From Lacisediminihabitans changchengi (GTDB taxonomy: Bacteria; Actinomycetota; Actinomycetes; Actinomycetales; Microbacteriaceae): a stretch of DNA of 64,000 bases. The stretch lies in NCBI RefSeq assembly GCF_016634425.1, contig NZ_JAEPES010000004.1:348925-412924 (forward strand). Reading direction: 5' to 3'. The position numbers and the translations under genes are program-made. Positions 53,774-63,392 of this stretch are shown piece after piece (position 1 is the first letter of the stretch; the number at the start of each line of letters is the position of its first letter). Under the pieces are notes generated by a model that was not told the origin of the DNA, ran no database searches, and was given only the letters and a program-made list of their open reading frames with translations.

Positions 53774-54608
53774 GAGCCTTTTTCCTACGGATGACGATGG
53801 CCGACCCGAATGCGACCACGATCATCACTCCGCCGAGCCCGAGAGCCCAGGCGACGGAATTGCCCTGCATTGCTGCATCCAGTGCCGCAGCACCCGTCTC
53901 TCCGGTGGGAACACCGGCCGGAGGAGTGTGCAGGCCCGAGATCGTCTGCACGGCAAGTGCGAGAGTGTTGGCTTCAGCACTGCCGTATGCGTACACGATC
54001 GTGTTCACACCCTCACGGATGGCCACGTCGGCCGGTCCGATCAGCGCTGGCGTGGTTGTTCCGGTGGCAGTCACCGACGCGGACACGGTCGTGGCGTCAA
54101 GGTTGAGAACCTTCTCGTTGGGGTTGGTCAGGTTCGAGACCACTGCCGCTCCTCCGGCAACCACGTCAACAGCCGGAGCGGCCGCAACGTGGCGTACCGT
54201 CAGCCGGCCCTGGCCGGGCGCCGTCTTGGAGATGTCGTTGGTGAACAGGGTGGCGGTTGGACTGCCGTCCGCCTTGAGGTGTGCAACGGCCGAGTAGTTC
54301 GTGTTCGCGGCGAGCGGGAGATCGATCGGTCCGATGATGGTCCGGTCGGTTGCCGAGGTGGCGTCTGCCGGGGTGATCGCCACCGAGTATGTTGCCGGGG
54401 CCAGAGCCAGCGGTCCGGCGACGGTGCCGGGAACGAAGTCATCAAGTGTGAGGGCACCGTTGACCCAGACATCGACTGTCGTCCCCGGAATTCCGTGCAC
54501 GACAGACAGTTCTGCGTCGCCGGGGGCGGCCTGGGCCGACGCGGGCACGGCCAACGCCGCTATCGCAAAGGCGCCGATCGCGGCGCCGGTAATGATTCGT
54601 TTGTTCAT
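53760..54608 (-). CDS. DUF4397 surface protein with C-terminal sorting region
   Basis: 282 residues. Signal peptide (MNKRIITGAAIGAFAIAALAVPASAQA), two DUF4397 beta domains (33-135 and 137-225: VVHGIPGTTVDVWVNG, VRHVAAAPAVDVV), then VPTGETGAAA, a hydrophobic helix and RRKK. The PTGETG stretch before helix and positive tail is the likely sortase F recognition site. Cell-wall anchored protein, function unknown. Confidence 0.9.
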   Translation of the reverse strand: MNKRIITGAAIGAFAIAALAVPASAQAAPGDAELSVVHGIPGTTVDVWVNGALTLDDFVPGTVAGPLALAPATYSVAITPADATSATDRTIIGPIDLPLAANTNYSAVAHLKADGSPTATLFTNDISKTAPGQGRLTVRHVAAAPAVDVVAGGAAVVSNLTNPNEKVLNLDATTVSASVTATGTTTPALIGPADVAIREGVNTIVYAYGSAEANTLALAVQTISGLHTPPAGVPTGETGAAALDAAMQGNSVAWALGLGGVMIVVAFGSAIVIRRKKALAQH

Positions 54609-54816
54609 GGGGTTCTCCGGTTTCTCCCTGACGGACGTGGATTGCCTTGCTGACTAGTACTTCCCCGAAGAACGCGTTCTGGATGCAGAAGTCACCGAAT
54701 TATTTGTGCGGATGCTGCGCAGCGACCTCGCAGCGGGTGCGAGGGCAGCCCGCCCGCTACCCCTCGCGTAGAATTAATGCGACCGGCACTCCCTCTATCC
54801 AGGAGCATCTCGCCAC

Positions 54817-57162
54817 GTGAGCATCCCCACCGCCAGCCCTTCCCCGTCCTCCTCCATCGTGGTCAGCGCACCTGACACGGTCGCAAACGCGGAGGCCACC
54901 CCGGAGAAGGAGCAGCCGTACGCGGCGCTCGGCCTCACCGAGCCGGAGTATCTCAGCATCCGTTCCATCCTCGGGCGGCGTCCGACGAGCGGCGAGCTCG
55001 CGATGTACTCGGTCATGTGGAGCGAACACTGCTCGTATAAGTCCTCGAAGCGGTACCTGCGCCAGTTCGGCGACAAGGTCACCCCCGCCATGAAGAAGAA
55101 CCTCATGGTCGGCATGGGCGAGAACGCCGGCGTCGTCGACGTCGGCCAGGGTTGGGCGGTCACGTTCAAGATCGAGAGCCACAACCACCCCTCGTACATC
55201 GAACCCTTCCAGGGCGCGGCGACCGGCGTCGGCGGCATCGTGCGCGACATCATCTCGATGGGCGCCCGCCCGGTTGCGGTCATGGATGCGCTGCGATTCG
55301 GTGCCATCGACGACCCCGACACGGCCCGCGTCGTGCACGGCGTCGTCTCCGGAATCAGCTTCTACGGCAACTGCCTCGGCCTGCCGAACATCGGCGGCGA
55401 GACCTGGTTCGACCCGGTGTACCAGGCAAACCCCCTGGTCAATGCCCTCGCGGTCGGCGTGCTGCGCCACGAAGACCTCCACCTGGCCAACGCCAAGGGC
55501 GTGGGAAACAAGGTCGTTCTGTTCGGTGCGCGCACCGGCGGCGACGGCATCGGCGGGGCATCCATTCTCGCCTCTGACTCGTTCTCCGAGGGCGGCCCGA
55601 CCAAGCGCCCGGCCGTGCAGGTCGGCGACCCCTTCGCCGAGAAGGTGCTCATCGAGTGCTGCCTCGAGCTGTTCCAGCAGAAGCTGGTCGAGGGCATCCA
55701 GGATCTCGGAGCAGCCGGCATCAGCTGCGCGACCAGCGAGCTCGCCTCCAACGGCGACGGTGGAATGTTCATCGAACTCGAGAAAGTACTGCTGCGCGAT
55801 CCGACGCTCACGGCCGAGGAGATCCTCATGTCGGAGAGCCAGGAGCGGATGATGGCCATCGTCACGCCCGACAAGCTCGAGGGCTTCCTCGCCGTCGTGA
55901 ACAAGTGGGATGTCGAAACCAGCGTGCTGGGCGAGGTCACCGACTCCGGACGCCTCATCATCAACTGGCACGGCGAGGAGATCGTCAACGTCGAGCCGCG
56001 CACCGTCGCTCTCGACGGCCCGGTCTACGACCGCCCGGTCGCCTACCCCACCTGGATCGACGAGCTGCAGGCGTCAACGACGGCAACGCTGCCCCGCGCC
56101 ACCTCCGACGAGCAGCTGAAGGCGCAGGCGACCGCCCTGCTCGGCAGCGGCAACCTCGCCTCCAAGGAGTGGATCACCAACCAGTACGACCGCTACGTCG
56201 GCGGCAACACGGCGCTCAGCTTCCCCGACGACGGCGGAATGGTCCGTGTCGACGAGGAGAGCGGCCTCGGCTTCGCCGTCGCGACGGATGCCAACGGCCG
56301 CTACGCGCAGCTCGACCCGTACCGCGGTGCGCAGCTCGCCCTCGCCGAGGCCTTCCGCAACGTGGCCGTGAGCGGAGCCACCCCGGTCGCGGTCAGCGAC
56401 TGCCTCAACTTCGGCTCGCCGGAGAACCCCGAGGTCATGTGGCAGTTCTCCAAGGCGGTCGAGGGACTGGCCGACGGATGCCTCGAACTCGAGATTCCCG
56501 TCACCGGCGGCAACGTCAGCTTCTACAACCAGACCGGCGACGTGCCGATCCACCCGACGCCGGTCGTCGCCGTGCTCGGCGTGATCGACGACGTCGCGGA
56601 GCGCATCCCGTCTGGCTGGCAGGACGAGGGAAACAACATCTACCTGCTCGGCACCACGCGCGAGGAGCTCGACGGTTCGGCCTGGGCCGGCGTCGTGCAC
56701 GACCACCTCGGCGGCGTGCCGCCGCTGGTCGACTTCCCGGCCGAGCAGCGTCTGGCCGGGCTGATCAAGGCGGCCTCCGCGCAGAACATCATCGCCTCAG
56801 CGCACGATCTCTCCGACGGCGGCCTGATCCAGGCGGTCTCCGAGTCGGTGCTGCGCTTCGGTGTCGGCGCCCGCCTGTGGATCACCGAGCTCATGCAGCG
56901 CGACGGCGTCGATGCCACAGCCGCCCTGTTCTCCGAGTCCGGGGCCCGCGCGATCGTGAGTGTTCCGCGCGAGGACGACGTGCGGTTCGTCGGGCTGTGC
57001 GAAGGCCGCGGCATCCCGGCACTGCGCATCGGTGTGACCGACGGCAGCAGCCTCGAGCTGCAGGACCGGTTCACCCTCACCCAGGACGAGTTGCAGTCGA
57101 CCTACCGCGGCACGCTGCCGGAGCACTTCGGCCCGGTCGTGGGCTACGCACCGCTCTCGTAG
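54817..57162 (+). CDS. purL: FGAM synthase large subunit PurL
   Basis: 781 residues, small-type PurL that works with PurS and PurQ. Seen: [12 protein letters not shown], the ATP site [29 protein letters not shown] and [13 protein letters not shown] start with AGGAG; TAGAAT at 54769-54774 is a likely -10. Separated from purSQ by the efflux, channel and sortase genes. Confidence 0.96.
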   Translation: MSIPTASPSPSSSIVVSAPDTVANAEATPEKEQPYAALGLTEPEYLSIRSILGRRPTSGELAMYSVMWSEHCSYKSSKRYLRQFGDKVTPAMKKNLMVGMGENAGVVDVGQGWAVTFKIESHNHPSYIEPFQGAATGVGGIVRDIISMGARPVAVMDALRFGAIDDPDTARVVHGVVSGISFYGNCLGLPNIGGETWFDPVYQANPLVNALAVGVLRHEDLHLANAKGVGNKVVLFGARTGGDGIGGASILASDSFSEGGPTKRPAVQVGDPFAEKVLIECCLELFQQKLVEGIQDLGAAGISCATSELASNGDGGMFIELEKVLLRDPTLTAEEILMSESQERMMAIVTPDKLEGFLAVVNKWDVETSVLGEVTDSGRLIINWHGEEIVNVEPRTVALDGPVYDRPVAYPTWIDELQASTTATLPRATSDEQLKAQATALLGSGNLASKEWITNQYDRYVGGNTALSFPDDGGMVRVDEESGLGFAVATDANGRYAQLDPYRGAQLALAEAFRNVAVSGATPVAVSDCLNFGSPENPEVMWQFSKAVEGLADGCLELEIPVTGGNVSFYNQTGDVPIHPTPVVAVLGVIDDVAERIPSGWQDEGNNIYLLGTTREELDGSAWAGVVHDHLGGVPPLVDFPAEQRLAGLIKAASAQNIIASAHDLSDGGLIQAVSESVLRFGVGARLWITELMQRDGVDATAALFSESGARAIVSVPREDDVRFVGLCEGRGIPALRIGVTDGSSLELQDRFTLTQDELQSTYRGTLPEHFGPVVGYAPLS

Positions 57163-57178
57163 CGCACTCCGCGAGGCC

Positions 57179-58102
57179 TCAGATCGGGAAGCGCTGACCG
57201 ACGAGGTCCTCGGAGGTGCGCCACAGGCTCGCGCCGGCACCCGCGCCGTGGCTCTGCGCCGCGGGCTTCTGCCGCACGGGAGGGCCGCTGAGGTTGTTGC
57301 GTGGACCCCAGTAGTCGCCGCCGCGAGCATCCGGATCCGTCGCAGCGCGCACGATCGACCACGCTGCGGTCTCCTTGGAGCCGCCGATGAAGAACAGAAG
57401 GCGGGCCCTCAGCCGTTCGCCCGACGTCGGCTCGAGCACGCCCGGTCGCCGTGGGCTGTTGCCGTCCTGGGCGCCTCCGGGGTGGGCGACCAGCGCCGTC
57501 ACCGAACTGCCGGCGGCACGCAGTCGTCGATCAAGCTCGAAGCCGAAGGACTGCGTCGCGTGTTTCGAGCGGGCGTAGGTGCCGAACGCCGAGTATCGCC
57601 CCTTGGTGCTCTGCAGATCGTCGAGATCGAACCCGCGGAGCCTGGTCGCGCCGCTTCCCACCGTCACGATGCGGCTGGCTGGCGTCTTCTCGAGTGTCGG
57701 AAAAAGGAGCGCTGTCAACAAGAAGTGCCCGAGGTGATTGGTGCCGAACATCAGCTCGTTGCCGTCTTCGGTTTCGGCTCGGCCCTTCGTCGCCATGATC
57801 GACCCGGCGTTTTCGATCAGCGCTTCGATGCGCGGCAGCGACGAGAGCGTGGCGGCTGCGGCACGCACCGAGGCGAATGACGAGAGGTCGAGCAGTACAG
57901 CGCTCACCTGTGCGCCCGGCACCTGGGCACGGATCGCGGCAAGCGCGGCATCCGCTCTGGCCTGCGTGCGACTGGTGATCACCACCTGCCCGCCCGCCGC
58001 GGCGAGCTGTTCAGCGATGAAGTAACCGATGCCGGCGTTGCCTCCGGTCACCACGAAGGTCTTGCCGACCTGGGTCGGGATGTGCTCGGGGTCCCAGGGC
58101 AT
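57179..58102 (-). CDS. Short-chain dehydrogenase (WW-oxidoreductase-like)
   Basis: 307 residues. NAD(P) motif VTGGNAGIG, ENAGSI, GTNHLGHFLLTALL, and YARSK catalytic pair with the VGSGA serine. Overlaps the chorismate mutase gene by ATGA. Not a mycofactocin-type SDR (no GARGQGRSH motif). Substrate unknown. Confidence 0.9.
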   Translation of the reverse strand: MPWDPEHIPTQVGKTFVVTGGNAGIGYFIAEQLAAAGGQVVITSRTQARADAALAAIRAQVPGAQVSAVLLDLSSFASVRAAAATLSSLPRIEALIENAGSIMATKGRAETEDGNELMFGTNHLGHFLLTALLFPTLEKTPASRIVTVGSGATRLRGFDLDDLQSTKGRYSAFGTYARSKHATQSFGFELDRRLRAAGSSVTALVAHPGGAQDGNSPRRPGVLEPTSGERLRARLLFFIGGSKETAAWSIVRAATDPDARGGDYWGPRNNLSGPPVRQKPAAQSHGAGAGASLWRTSEDLVGQRFPI

Positions 58103-58437
58103 CAGTCGTCGAGCTCATCGGGAAGAGTCGTGGTGCGGATGGCGCCGGTGGCGATCTGCTCGTGCTGGTGGATGACCTCGGCGATGATGAAGTTCAGAAA
58201 CTTCTCGCCGAACGCCGGGTCGAGATGCGACTCCTCGGCGAGCGCCTTCAGCCGATGGATCTGCTGCTTCTCGCGGGTGGGATCGGCGGCAGGCAACCCG
58301 TTCGCCGCCTTCAGCCGACCGACTGTCTGGGTGAACTTGAATCGTTCGGCGAGCAGATGCACGAGAGACGCATCGATATTGTCGATGCTCTGCCGCAGGC
58401 TGAGGAGTTGAGCTTGTGCGTCAGTGGGTTCGGCCAT
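58102..58437 (-). CDS. Chorismate mutase (AroQ class)
   Basis: 111-residue all-helical protein. LLSLRQSIDNIDASLVHLLAERFKFTQTVGRLKA places the catalytic Arg and Lys; DPTREKQQIHRLKALAEE and a final Gln in IHQHEQIA follow. Converts chorismate to prephenate. First gene of a two-gene unit with the SDR. Confidence 0.9.
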   Translation of the reverse strand: MAEPTDAQAQLLSLRQSIDNIDASLVHLLAERFKFTQTVGRLKAANGLPAADPTREKQQIHRLKALAEESHLDPAFGEKFLNFIIAEVIHQHEQIATGAIRTTTLPDELDD

Positions 58438-58516
58438 GAGTCGAGGCTATCGCTCGGCCGTGGTCGAGCAGGCCGCGAATGCGCTGTGTGACACGCGCGG
58501 CCCGCTCGGTGGGGGG

Positions 58517-58936
58517 CTAGTCGACCAGGGTCAGCGTGACGTCGATGTTGCCGCGGGTGGCGTTGGAGTACGGGCAGACCTTGTGGGCGGCATCCACCAG
58601 CTCCTGGCGGCGGTCGGCCGGCACGTTAGGCGCGTAGACGTCGAGCTCGACCGCCAGGCCGAATCCACCCTCACCGTTGCTGCCGATTCCGACGCTGGCC
58701 GAGACCGAGGCGTCGCTGGTGTCGAGCTTGAGGCCGCGGCCCACCGCGTGGATAGCGCTGAGGAAGCAGGTCGAGTATCCGGCCGCGAACAGCTGCTCGG
58801 GGTTGGTGCCCTCGCCGGAGCCCCCCATCTCCTTGGGAACACGGGTGTCAAAGTCGAGCCGATCGTCTTCAGAACGGACGTGTCCGTCGCGTCCTGCTCC
58901 GGTGGCGTGGGCGATTGCGGTGTATGCGATTTCCAT
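58517..58936 (-). CDS. ohr: Organic hydroperoxide resistance protein
   Basis: 139 residues, OsmC/Ohr fold. Peroxidatic C57 in YSTCFLSAI and resolving C121 in KVCPYSNATRGN, Glu47 and Arg16 near the active site. Reduces organic and lipid hydroperoxides. No OhrR gene is adjacent. Confidence 0.94.
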   Translation of the reverse strand: MEIAYTAIAHATGAGRDGHVRSEDDRLDFDTRVPKEMGGSGEGTNPEQLFAAGYSTCFLSAIHAVGRGLKLDTSDASVSASVGIGSNGEGGFGLAVELDVYAPNVPADRRQELVDAAHKVCPYSNATRGNIDVTLTLVD

Positions 58937-58992
58937 GCTTAAAGCCTAAAACGACCGCGGAGGTGCTCCGTCACGGCGGGATAATCGTCAGT

Positions 58993-59778
58993 ATGTACAC
59001 GGCTGACGATTCCGACGACGACTTCGACCGTCTCGTCCGTGATGGCTCGGCGACACCCACCGATGGCTGGGACTTCTCCTGGTTCGACGGGCGCGCCATC
59101 GAGAACCGCCCGAGCTGGGGGTACTCGCGACTGCTCGTGCCGCTGTACTCCCGCGCCGAGGCGGTGCTCGACGTGCAGACCGGCGGCGCCGAGGTCTACT
59201 CCGAAGCTCTGGATGCCGCGCACCCGCGCCCCTCCACGGTGCTCGCCACCGAGTCCTGGGGCCCCAACCTCGAGCTGGCGCGCGCGGCGCTGGCACCGTT
59301 CGGCGGCCGGGTTGATCAGGTTTCGGATGCCGCGGACTTCCCCCTCGCCGACGCCTCCGTCGACGTCGTCTCCAGCCGCCACCCGACAGCCAATCGCTTC
59401 GACGAGGTCGCTCGCGTGCTGCGGCCGGGCGGCACGTTCATCAGCCAGCAGGTCGTGGGGCTCGCGACCAACCGGGAGATCTACGAGTTCTTCCTCGGGC
59501 CACAGGACCACGATCCGGAGGAGGGGCTGCGACTGATCGGCGAGGGAGTGGCGGCGGTCGGACTGCGGCTCGACGACCTGCGGTACGAGGAGACGAAGGT
59601 CGAGTTCTTCGACGTGGGCGCGCTCGTGTACTTCTTGCGCAAGGTGCTCTGGACGGTGCCCGACTTCACCGTTGAGCGCTACCGCGACAAGCTCATCGAG
59701 GTGCATGCGGAGATCCTGCAGAACGGTGCCTTCGTGTCGTACAGCCGCCACGCGCTGGTGTTGGCGACCAGACTCTAA
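58993..59778 (+). CDS. SAM-dependent methyltransferase
   Basis: 261 residues, class-I methyltransferase; VLDVQTGGAEV (SAM loop), FPLADASVDVVSSRHP, VARVLRPGGTFISQQV. GATAAT at 58980-58985 lies 7 nt before ATG 58993, so a leaderless start is likely. Stop overlaps the convergent acetyltransferase stop by 3-4 bp. Substrate unknown. Confidence 0.87.
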   Translation: MYTADDSDDDFDRLVRDGSATPTDGWDFSWFDGRAIENRPSWGYSRLLVPLYSRAEAVLDVQTGGAEVYSEALDAAHPRPSTVLATESWGPNLELARAALAPFGGRVDQVSDAADFPLADASVDVVSSRHPTANRFDEVARVLRPGGTFISQQVVGLATNREIYEFFLGPQDHDPEEGLRLIGEGVAAVGLRLDDLRYEETKVEFFDVGALVYFLRKVLWTVPDFTVERYRDKLIEVHAEILQNGAFVSYSRHALVLATRL

Positions 59779-60413
59779 CGACTGCGGAACAGTACCGGGC
59801 GGTCGCCGTGACGGGACAGCCGCGCCTCGAGACCGGCGCGGACATCCGGCCATTCGTCGGCGAGGATCGAGTAGACGGCGGTGTCGCGCCAACTGCCGTC
59901 GGCACGCGGCCGGTCGTGTCGCAGCACCCCTTCGAACGTGGCGCCGATCCCCGCGATGGCCGCGCGGGAACGCTCGTTGAGGGAATCGGCCTGAAGCTTC
60001 ACGCGCTCGAAGCCGTGGTCGAATGCCAGCCCCAGCATGAGCAGCTTGGTCTCGGCGTTGACGGCAGTTCCCCAGGCCCGCGGGTCATAGGCTGTCCAGC
60101 CGATGTGGGTCGAGCCCCACTGCGGCATGAAGTCGGAGAGGGTCGAGGTGCCGACCAATTCGCCGTCGTGCGGGCCGCCAGTGAGCACTACGGCGTAGGG
60201 GTTGCCGGTCTCGAACGGGTAGTACCCGTTCGCGAACTCGATGAATTGCGCCTCGCTCTGCGGAACTCCGGCCGGCCCCCCGCCATAGCCACCGGCGAAG
60301 ACCTGGGGCGTGCCAATAGCGCGGAATAGGGCCGGTAGCTGGTCGTGCGTCAACGGCTCGAGCGTCACGAAACGGCCGGGCAAGCGGGCGGGCGTAGGGC
60401 GTGTCGCAGTCAT
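59775..60413 (-). CDS. GNAT acetyltransferase, RimJ/RimL-like
   Basis: 212 residues. FVTLEPLTHDQL start, STHIGWTAYDPRAWGTAVNAETKLLML (acetyl-CoA segment), RVKLQADSLNERSRAAIAGIGATFEG. Typical of ribosomal-protein-type N-acetyltransferases. ATG 60413 chosen; the longer frame to 60599 runs into the divergent gene. Confidence 0.9.
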   Translation of the reverse strand: MTATRPTPARLPGRFVTLEPLTHDQLPALFRAIGTPQVFAGGYGGGPAGVPQSEAQFIEFANGYYPFETGNPYAVVLTGGPHDGELVGTSTLSDFMPQWGSTHIGWTAYDPRAWGTAVNAETKLLMLGLAFDHGFERVKLQADSLNERSRAAIAGIGATFEGVLRHDRPRADGSWRDTAVYSILADEWPDVRAGLEARLSRHGDRPVLFRSR

Positions 60414-60444
60414 CTGCCACAGTCTGGCAGCGCGGGATGCCACG

Positions 60445-61062
60445 ATGGTACCCGTGAGCAGCGCCGCACTCTTCGCCCGATCATCCAGCTCGTTTCTCGA
60501 GCTGCTGGGACAGGTCTCCGACGACCAATGGGAGCTTCCCGGCCTCGGGGTCTGGACCGTGCGCAGCCTTGCCGGCCACACGGCGCGCGCCATCCTCACG
60601 GTGGAGAGCTACCTCAATCAGGAGGAGCCCAGCGACATCACCATCCCCTCCGCCGAGGCCTACTACTCCAGCGTCTTCTCCCACTTCACGGATGCCGCAG
60701 CGGTCGCCGCGCGCGGCGTCGAGGCCGGCGTGTGGCTGGGTTCCAATCCCGCCGCCCAGGTCTCCTCGGCTCTGACCCGCACCCTCGCGCTGGTGGACGC
60801 CCAGCCTGCCAATCGGCTGGTCTCGATCGGCGGCATGGGAATCCTGCTCACGGAATACCTGCGCACCCGCGTGCTCGAGCTGGTGGTGCACACCATCGAC
60901 CTGAGTCGAGCCACGGGCATCCGTCACAGCCTGCCGGATGCGACCATCGCCGATGCCCTTGCTTTGGCCAGCGCGACCGCGGCAGAGAAGGGCCAGGGCG
61001 AGACAGTGCTGCTGGCGCTCACCGGCCGCGTCGCTCTGCCGTCGGGCTTCAGCGTCGTGTAG
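60445..61062 (+). CDS. Mycothiol-dependent isomerase-like metal-binding protein
   Basis: 205 residues, DinB-like four-helix fold. GVWTVRSLAGHTARAILTVESYL with the histidine, and LVVHTIDLSRA with the second histidine, match the maleylpyruvate isomerase N-terminal domain that binds metal and mycothiol. Reaction unknown. Start ATG 60445 or GTG 60454. Confidence 0.82.
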   Translation: MVPVSSAALFARSSSSFLELLGQVSDDQWELPGLGVWTVRSLAGHTARAILTVESYLNQEEPSDITIPSAEAYYSSVFSHFTDAAAVAARGVEAGVWLGSNPAAQVSSALTRTLALVDAQPANRLVSIGGMGILLTEYLRTRVLELVVHTIDLSRATGIRHSLPDATIADALALASATAAEKGQGETVLLALTGRVALPSGFSVV

Positions 61063-61077
61063 TCACTGCGGCGTGGT

Positions 61078-61836
61078 TCAGGTCTCCTCCTGCAGCTGTT
61101 GCTCGGCCAGGTAGCGGCCCCACCGCCGATACAGAGTGGCGTATTCGAAGACGCCGTCAGCGAAGTCGTCAGCCGAGATCTCGGGCAGGGTGATGCACTG
61201 TGCCCGCGGCAGAGAAGAGCACACCTCCGCCGCGATGGTGCTGAGCTCGCGCGCATCCTGGATCAGCACACCGCTCACGAAGGATCCGGCTTGAACGTAG
61301 CGGGAGACGTCGGGCACCTCGGTGACGAACAGTCGCGCCCCCGGCGCCATCGTCGCGTCGAGAAACCAGACCAGACGTTCGAAGTCCCGGCGCCATGCCG
61401 CGATCGGAACGAAGGAAAGCAGATCCGTGATGCCCGGCGAGAGCACGATCAGGTCGTAACTGGCGAGACCGCGGAGGCCCCGGAGCGACTCCCCGGTGGC
61501 CGCAAGCCGCAACTTGGGCTGCGCGAGCGCCTCCCACTCGACCCCGCGACCGGTCAGCTCATGTAACCGATGAGCGAGCTGATGAGCGACCCCCAGACGG
61601 TTGCTGTGCACCCCAAGGGCCGAGCCGCTGAGCCCACCGACCACCAGCACGTTGAGCGTGTTCGGCCCCTCGATGAGACCGTGGGGGGCGTCATCGGGAA
61701 TTCCTGCCGCCAGGCGGGTTGGCGCCCCGGCGATGTAGCTCTTGGCCAACAACGGACGCACCGCGGCGAGCCCCCACCGCAGCACACGGCGACCCAGCCG
61801 TGGCGGCGGGGCCGCGGAGTTGTCGGAGTCCGTCAT
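61078..61836 (-). CDS. SGNH-hydrolase-like protein with degenerate active site
   Basis: 252 residues. Fold signature VVGGLSGSALG replaces the usual GDS, keeping Ser but losing Asp; block III is SPGITDLL; the C-terminal DxxH reads DGVF, so the catalytic His is absent at its normal place. Likely a relative that lost or changed esterase activity. Stands alone between two convergent or unrelated genes. Confidence 0.75.
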   Translation of the reverse strand: MTDSDNSAAPPPRLGRRVLRWGLAAVRPLLAKSYIAGAPTRLAAGIPDDAPHGLIEGPNTLNVLVVGGLSGSALGVHSNRLGVAHQLAHRLHELTGRGVEWEALAQPKLRLAATGESLRGLRGLASYDLIVLSPGITDLLSFVPIAAWRRDFERLVWFLDATMAPGARLFVTEVPDVSRYVQAGSFVSGVLIQDARELSTIAAEVCSSLPRAQCITLPEISADDFADGVFEYATLYRRWGRYLAEQQLQEET

Positions 61837-61913
61837 CCCCTGAATCTACTGACCGTTCCCCGGATTCGCACCGGGATCGCCGAACTGAGCAATATTCCTC
61901 AGCGGACGAGCTG

Positions 61914-61969
61914 CGCCCGTTCGTGCGGAATGTGCCTGCTCGTGGAGGCACAATGCGCACGAACGGGCA
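61914..61969. repeat. Inverted repeat, 23-bp arms
   Basis: Arms 61914-61936 and 61947-61969 match at 20 of 23 positions, 10-base loop. It follows the purA stop codon by 22 bp (minus strand) and probably ends that transcript. Confidence 0.8.
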
Positions 61970-61990
61970 CAATCGCGAGGGGCACGGCTC

Positions 61991-63277
61991 CTAGCCGAGC
62001 AGGTCGTGCCGCACGACGATCGCCTCGCGGCCGGGGCCGACGCCGATCGCCGAGATGCGGGAACCACTCATCTTCTCCAGCGCGAGCACGTAGTTCTGCG
62101 CATTGACCGGCAGATCTTCGAAGCTGCGGGCGCCGGTGATGTCTTCGGACCAGCCCGGGAACTGCTCGTAGATCGGCTTCGCGTGGTGGAAGTCCGACTG
62201 CGACACCGGAACCTCCTCGACCCGCTGGCCGTCTACCTCGTAGGCCACACAGACCGGGATGTACTCGAGCCCGGTCAGCACGTCGAGCTTGGTCAGCACG
62301 AAGTCGGTGACGCCGTTGATGCGGGCGCTGTAGCGCGCGACCGGAGCGTCGTACCATCCGCAGCGGCGCGGACGCCCGGTGGTGGTGCCGAACTCGAAGC
62401 CGTGCGAGCGCAGGAATTCGCCCGACTCGTCGAACAGCTCGGTGGGGAACGGGCCGGCGCCGACGCGGGTCGTGTAGGCCTTGACCACGCCGATGACCCG
62501 GTCGAAACGGTTGGGGGCGACGCCGGACCCGGTCGCCGCGCCGCCACTGGTGGCGTTCGAGGAGGTCACGAAGGGATACGTGCCGTGGTCGACATCCAGC
62601 ATCGTGGCCTGGCCGCCTTCGAACAGCACGGTCTTGCCGGCGTCGAGCGCCTGGTTGAGCACCAGGCCGGTGTCGGCGACCATCGGACGCAGCCGCTCGG
62701 CGTAGCTCAGCAGGTCTTCCACGACCTCGTCGACGCCGATCGCACGACGGTTGTAGATCTTGACCAGCAGGTGGTTCTTGAGATCGAGAGCTCCCTCGAC
62801 CTTCTGGCGCAGGATGTTCTCGTCGAAAATGTCCTGAATACGGATGCCGACCCGGTTGATCTTGTCGGCATACGCCGGACCGATGCCCCGCCCGGTCGTG
62901 CCGATCTGACGCTTGCCGAGGAAGCGCTCGGTCACCTTGTCGATCGTGCGGTGGTACTGCGTGATCACGTGGGCGTTCGCGCTGACCAGAAGCTTGGAGA
63001 TGTCGACGCCGCGCGAGCCGAGAGCCTCGAGCTCGTGGAACAGCACCTCGATGTCGACGACGACGCCGTTAGCGATCACGGGCGTGACGCCCTCACTGAG
63101 GATTCCCGACGGCAGCAGGTGAAGTGCGTACTTCTGGCTGCCGATCACGACGGTGTGGCCGGCGTTGTTTCCGCCGTTGAACTTGACGACGTAGTCGACG
63201 CGGCTTCCGAGAAGGTCAGTGGCCTTGCCCTTGCCCTCATCGCCCCATTGGGCGCCGATCAGAACGACTGCAGGCAT
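61991..63277 (-). CDS. purA: Adenylosuccinate synthetase
   Basis: 428 residues. [17 protein letters not shown] (GTP site, Asp and His kept), [22 protein letters not shown] and [10 protein letters not shown]. First step from IMP to AMP. Divergent from the TetR gene; hairpin after the stop. Confidence 0.97.
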   Translation of the reverse strand: MPAVVLIGAQWGDEGKGKATDLLGSRVDYVVKFNGGNNAGHTVVIGSQKYALHLLPSGILSEGVTPVIANGVVVDIEVLFHELEALGSRGVDISKLLVSANAHVITQYHRTIDKVTERFLGKRQIGTTGRGIGPAYADKINRVGIRIQDIFDENILRQKVEGALDLKNHLLVKIYNRRAIGVDEVVEDLLSYAERLRPMVADTGLVLNQALDAGKTVLFEGGQATMLDVDHGTYPFVTSSNATSGGAATGSGVAPNRFDRVIGVVKAYTTRVGAGPFPTELFDESGEFLRSHGFEFGTTTGRPRRCGWYDAPVARYSARINGVTDFVLTKLDVLTGLEYIPVCVAYEVDGQRVEEVPVSQSDFHHAKPIYEQFPGWSEDITGARSFEDLPVNAQNYVLALEKMSGSRISAIGVGPGREAIVVRHDLLG

Positions 63278-63353
63278 AGGAGATCCGTTCGAGTTGGGTG
63301 GGGATGCACCTCATTCTACCGAGACTGCTCAGGGGGGCCCTCGAATGACCAGG

Positions 63354-63379
63354 TAACTTGCACAAGGCTGTGCAAGTTA
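63354..63379. promoter_or_regulatory. TetR operator and promoter
   Basis: TAACTTGCACA (63354-63364) and its perfect inverse (63369-63379), 4 bp apart. On the plus strand TTGCAC (63358-63363), 17 bp, TACGAT (63381-63386), then 6 nt to the ATG. The dyad fills the -35 to -10 space, so the TetR protein should repress itself. Confidence 0.8.
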
Positions 63380-63392
63380 TTACGATGAGGTG

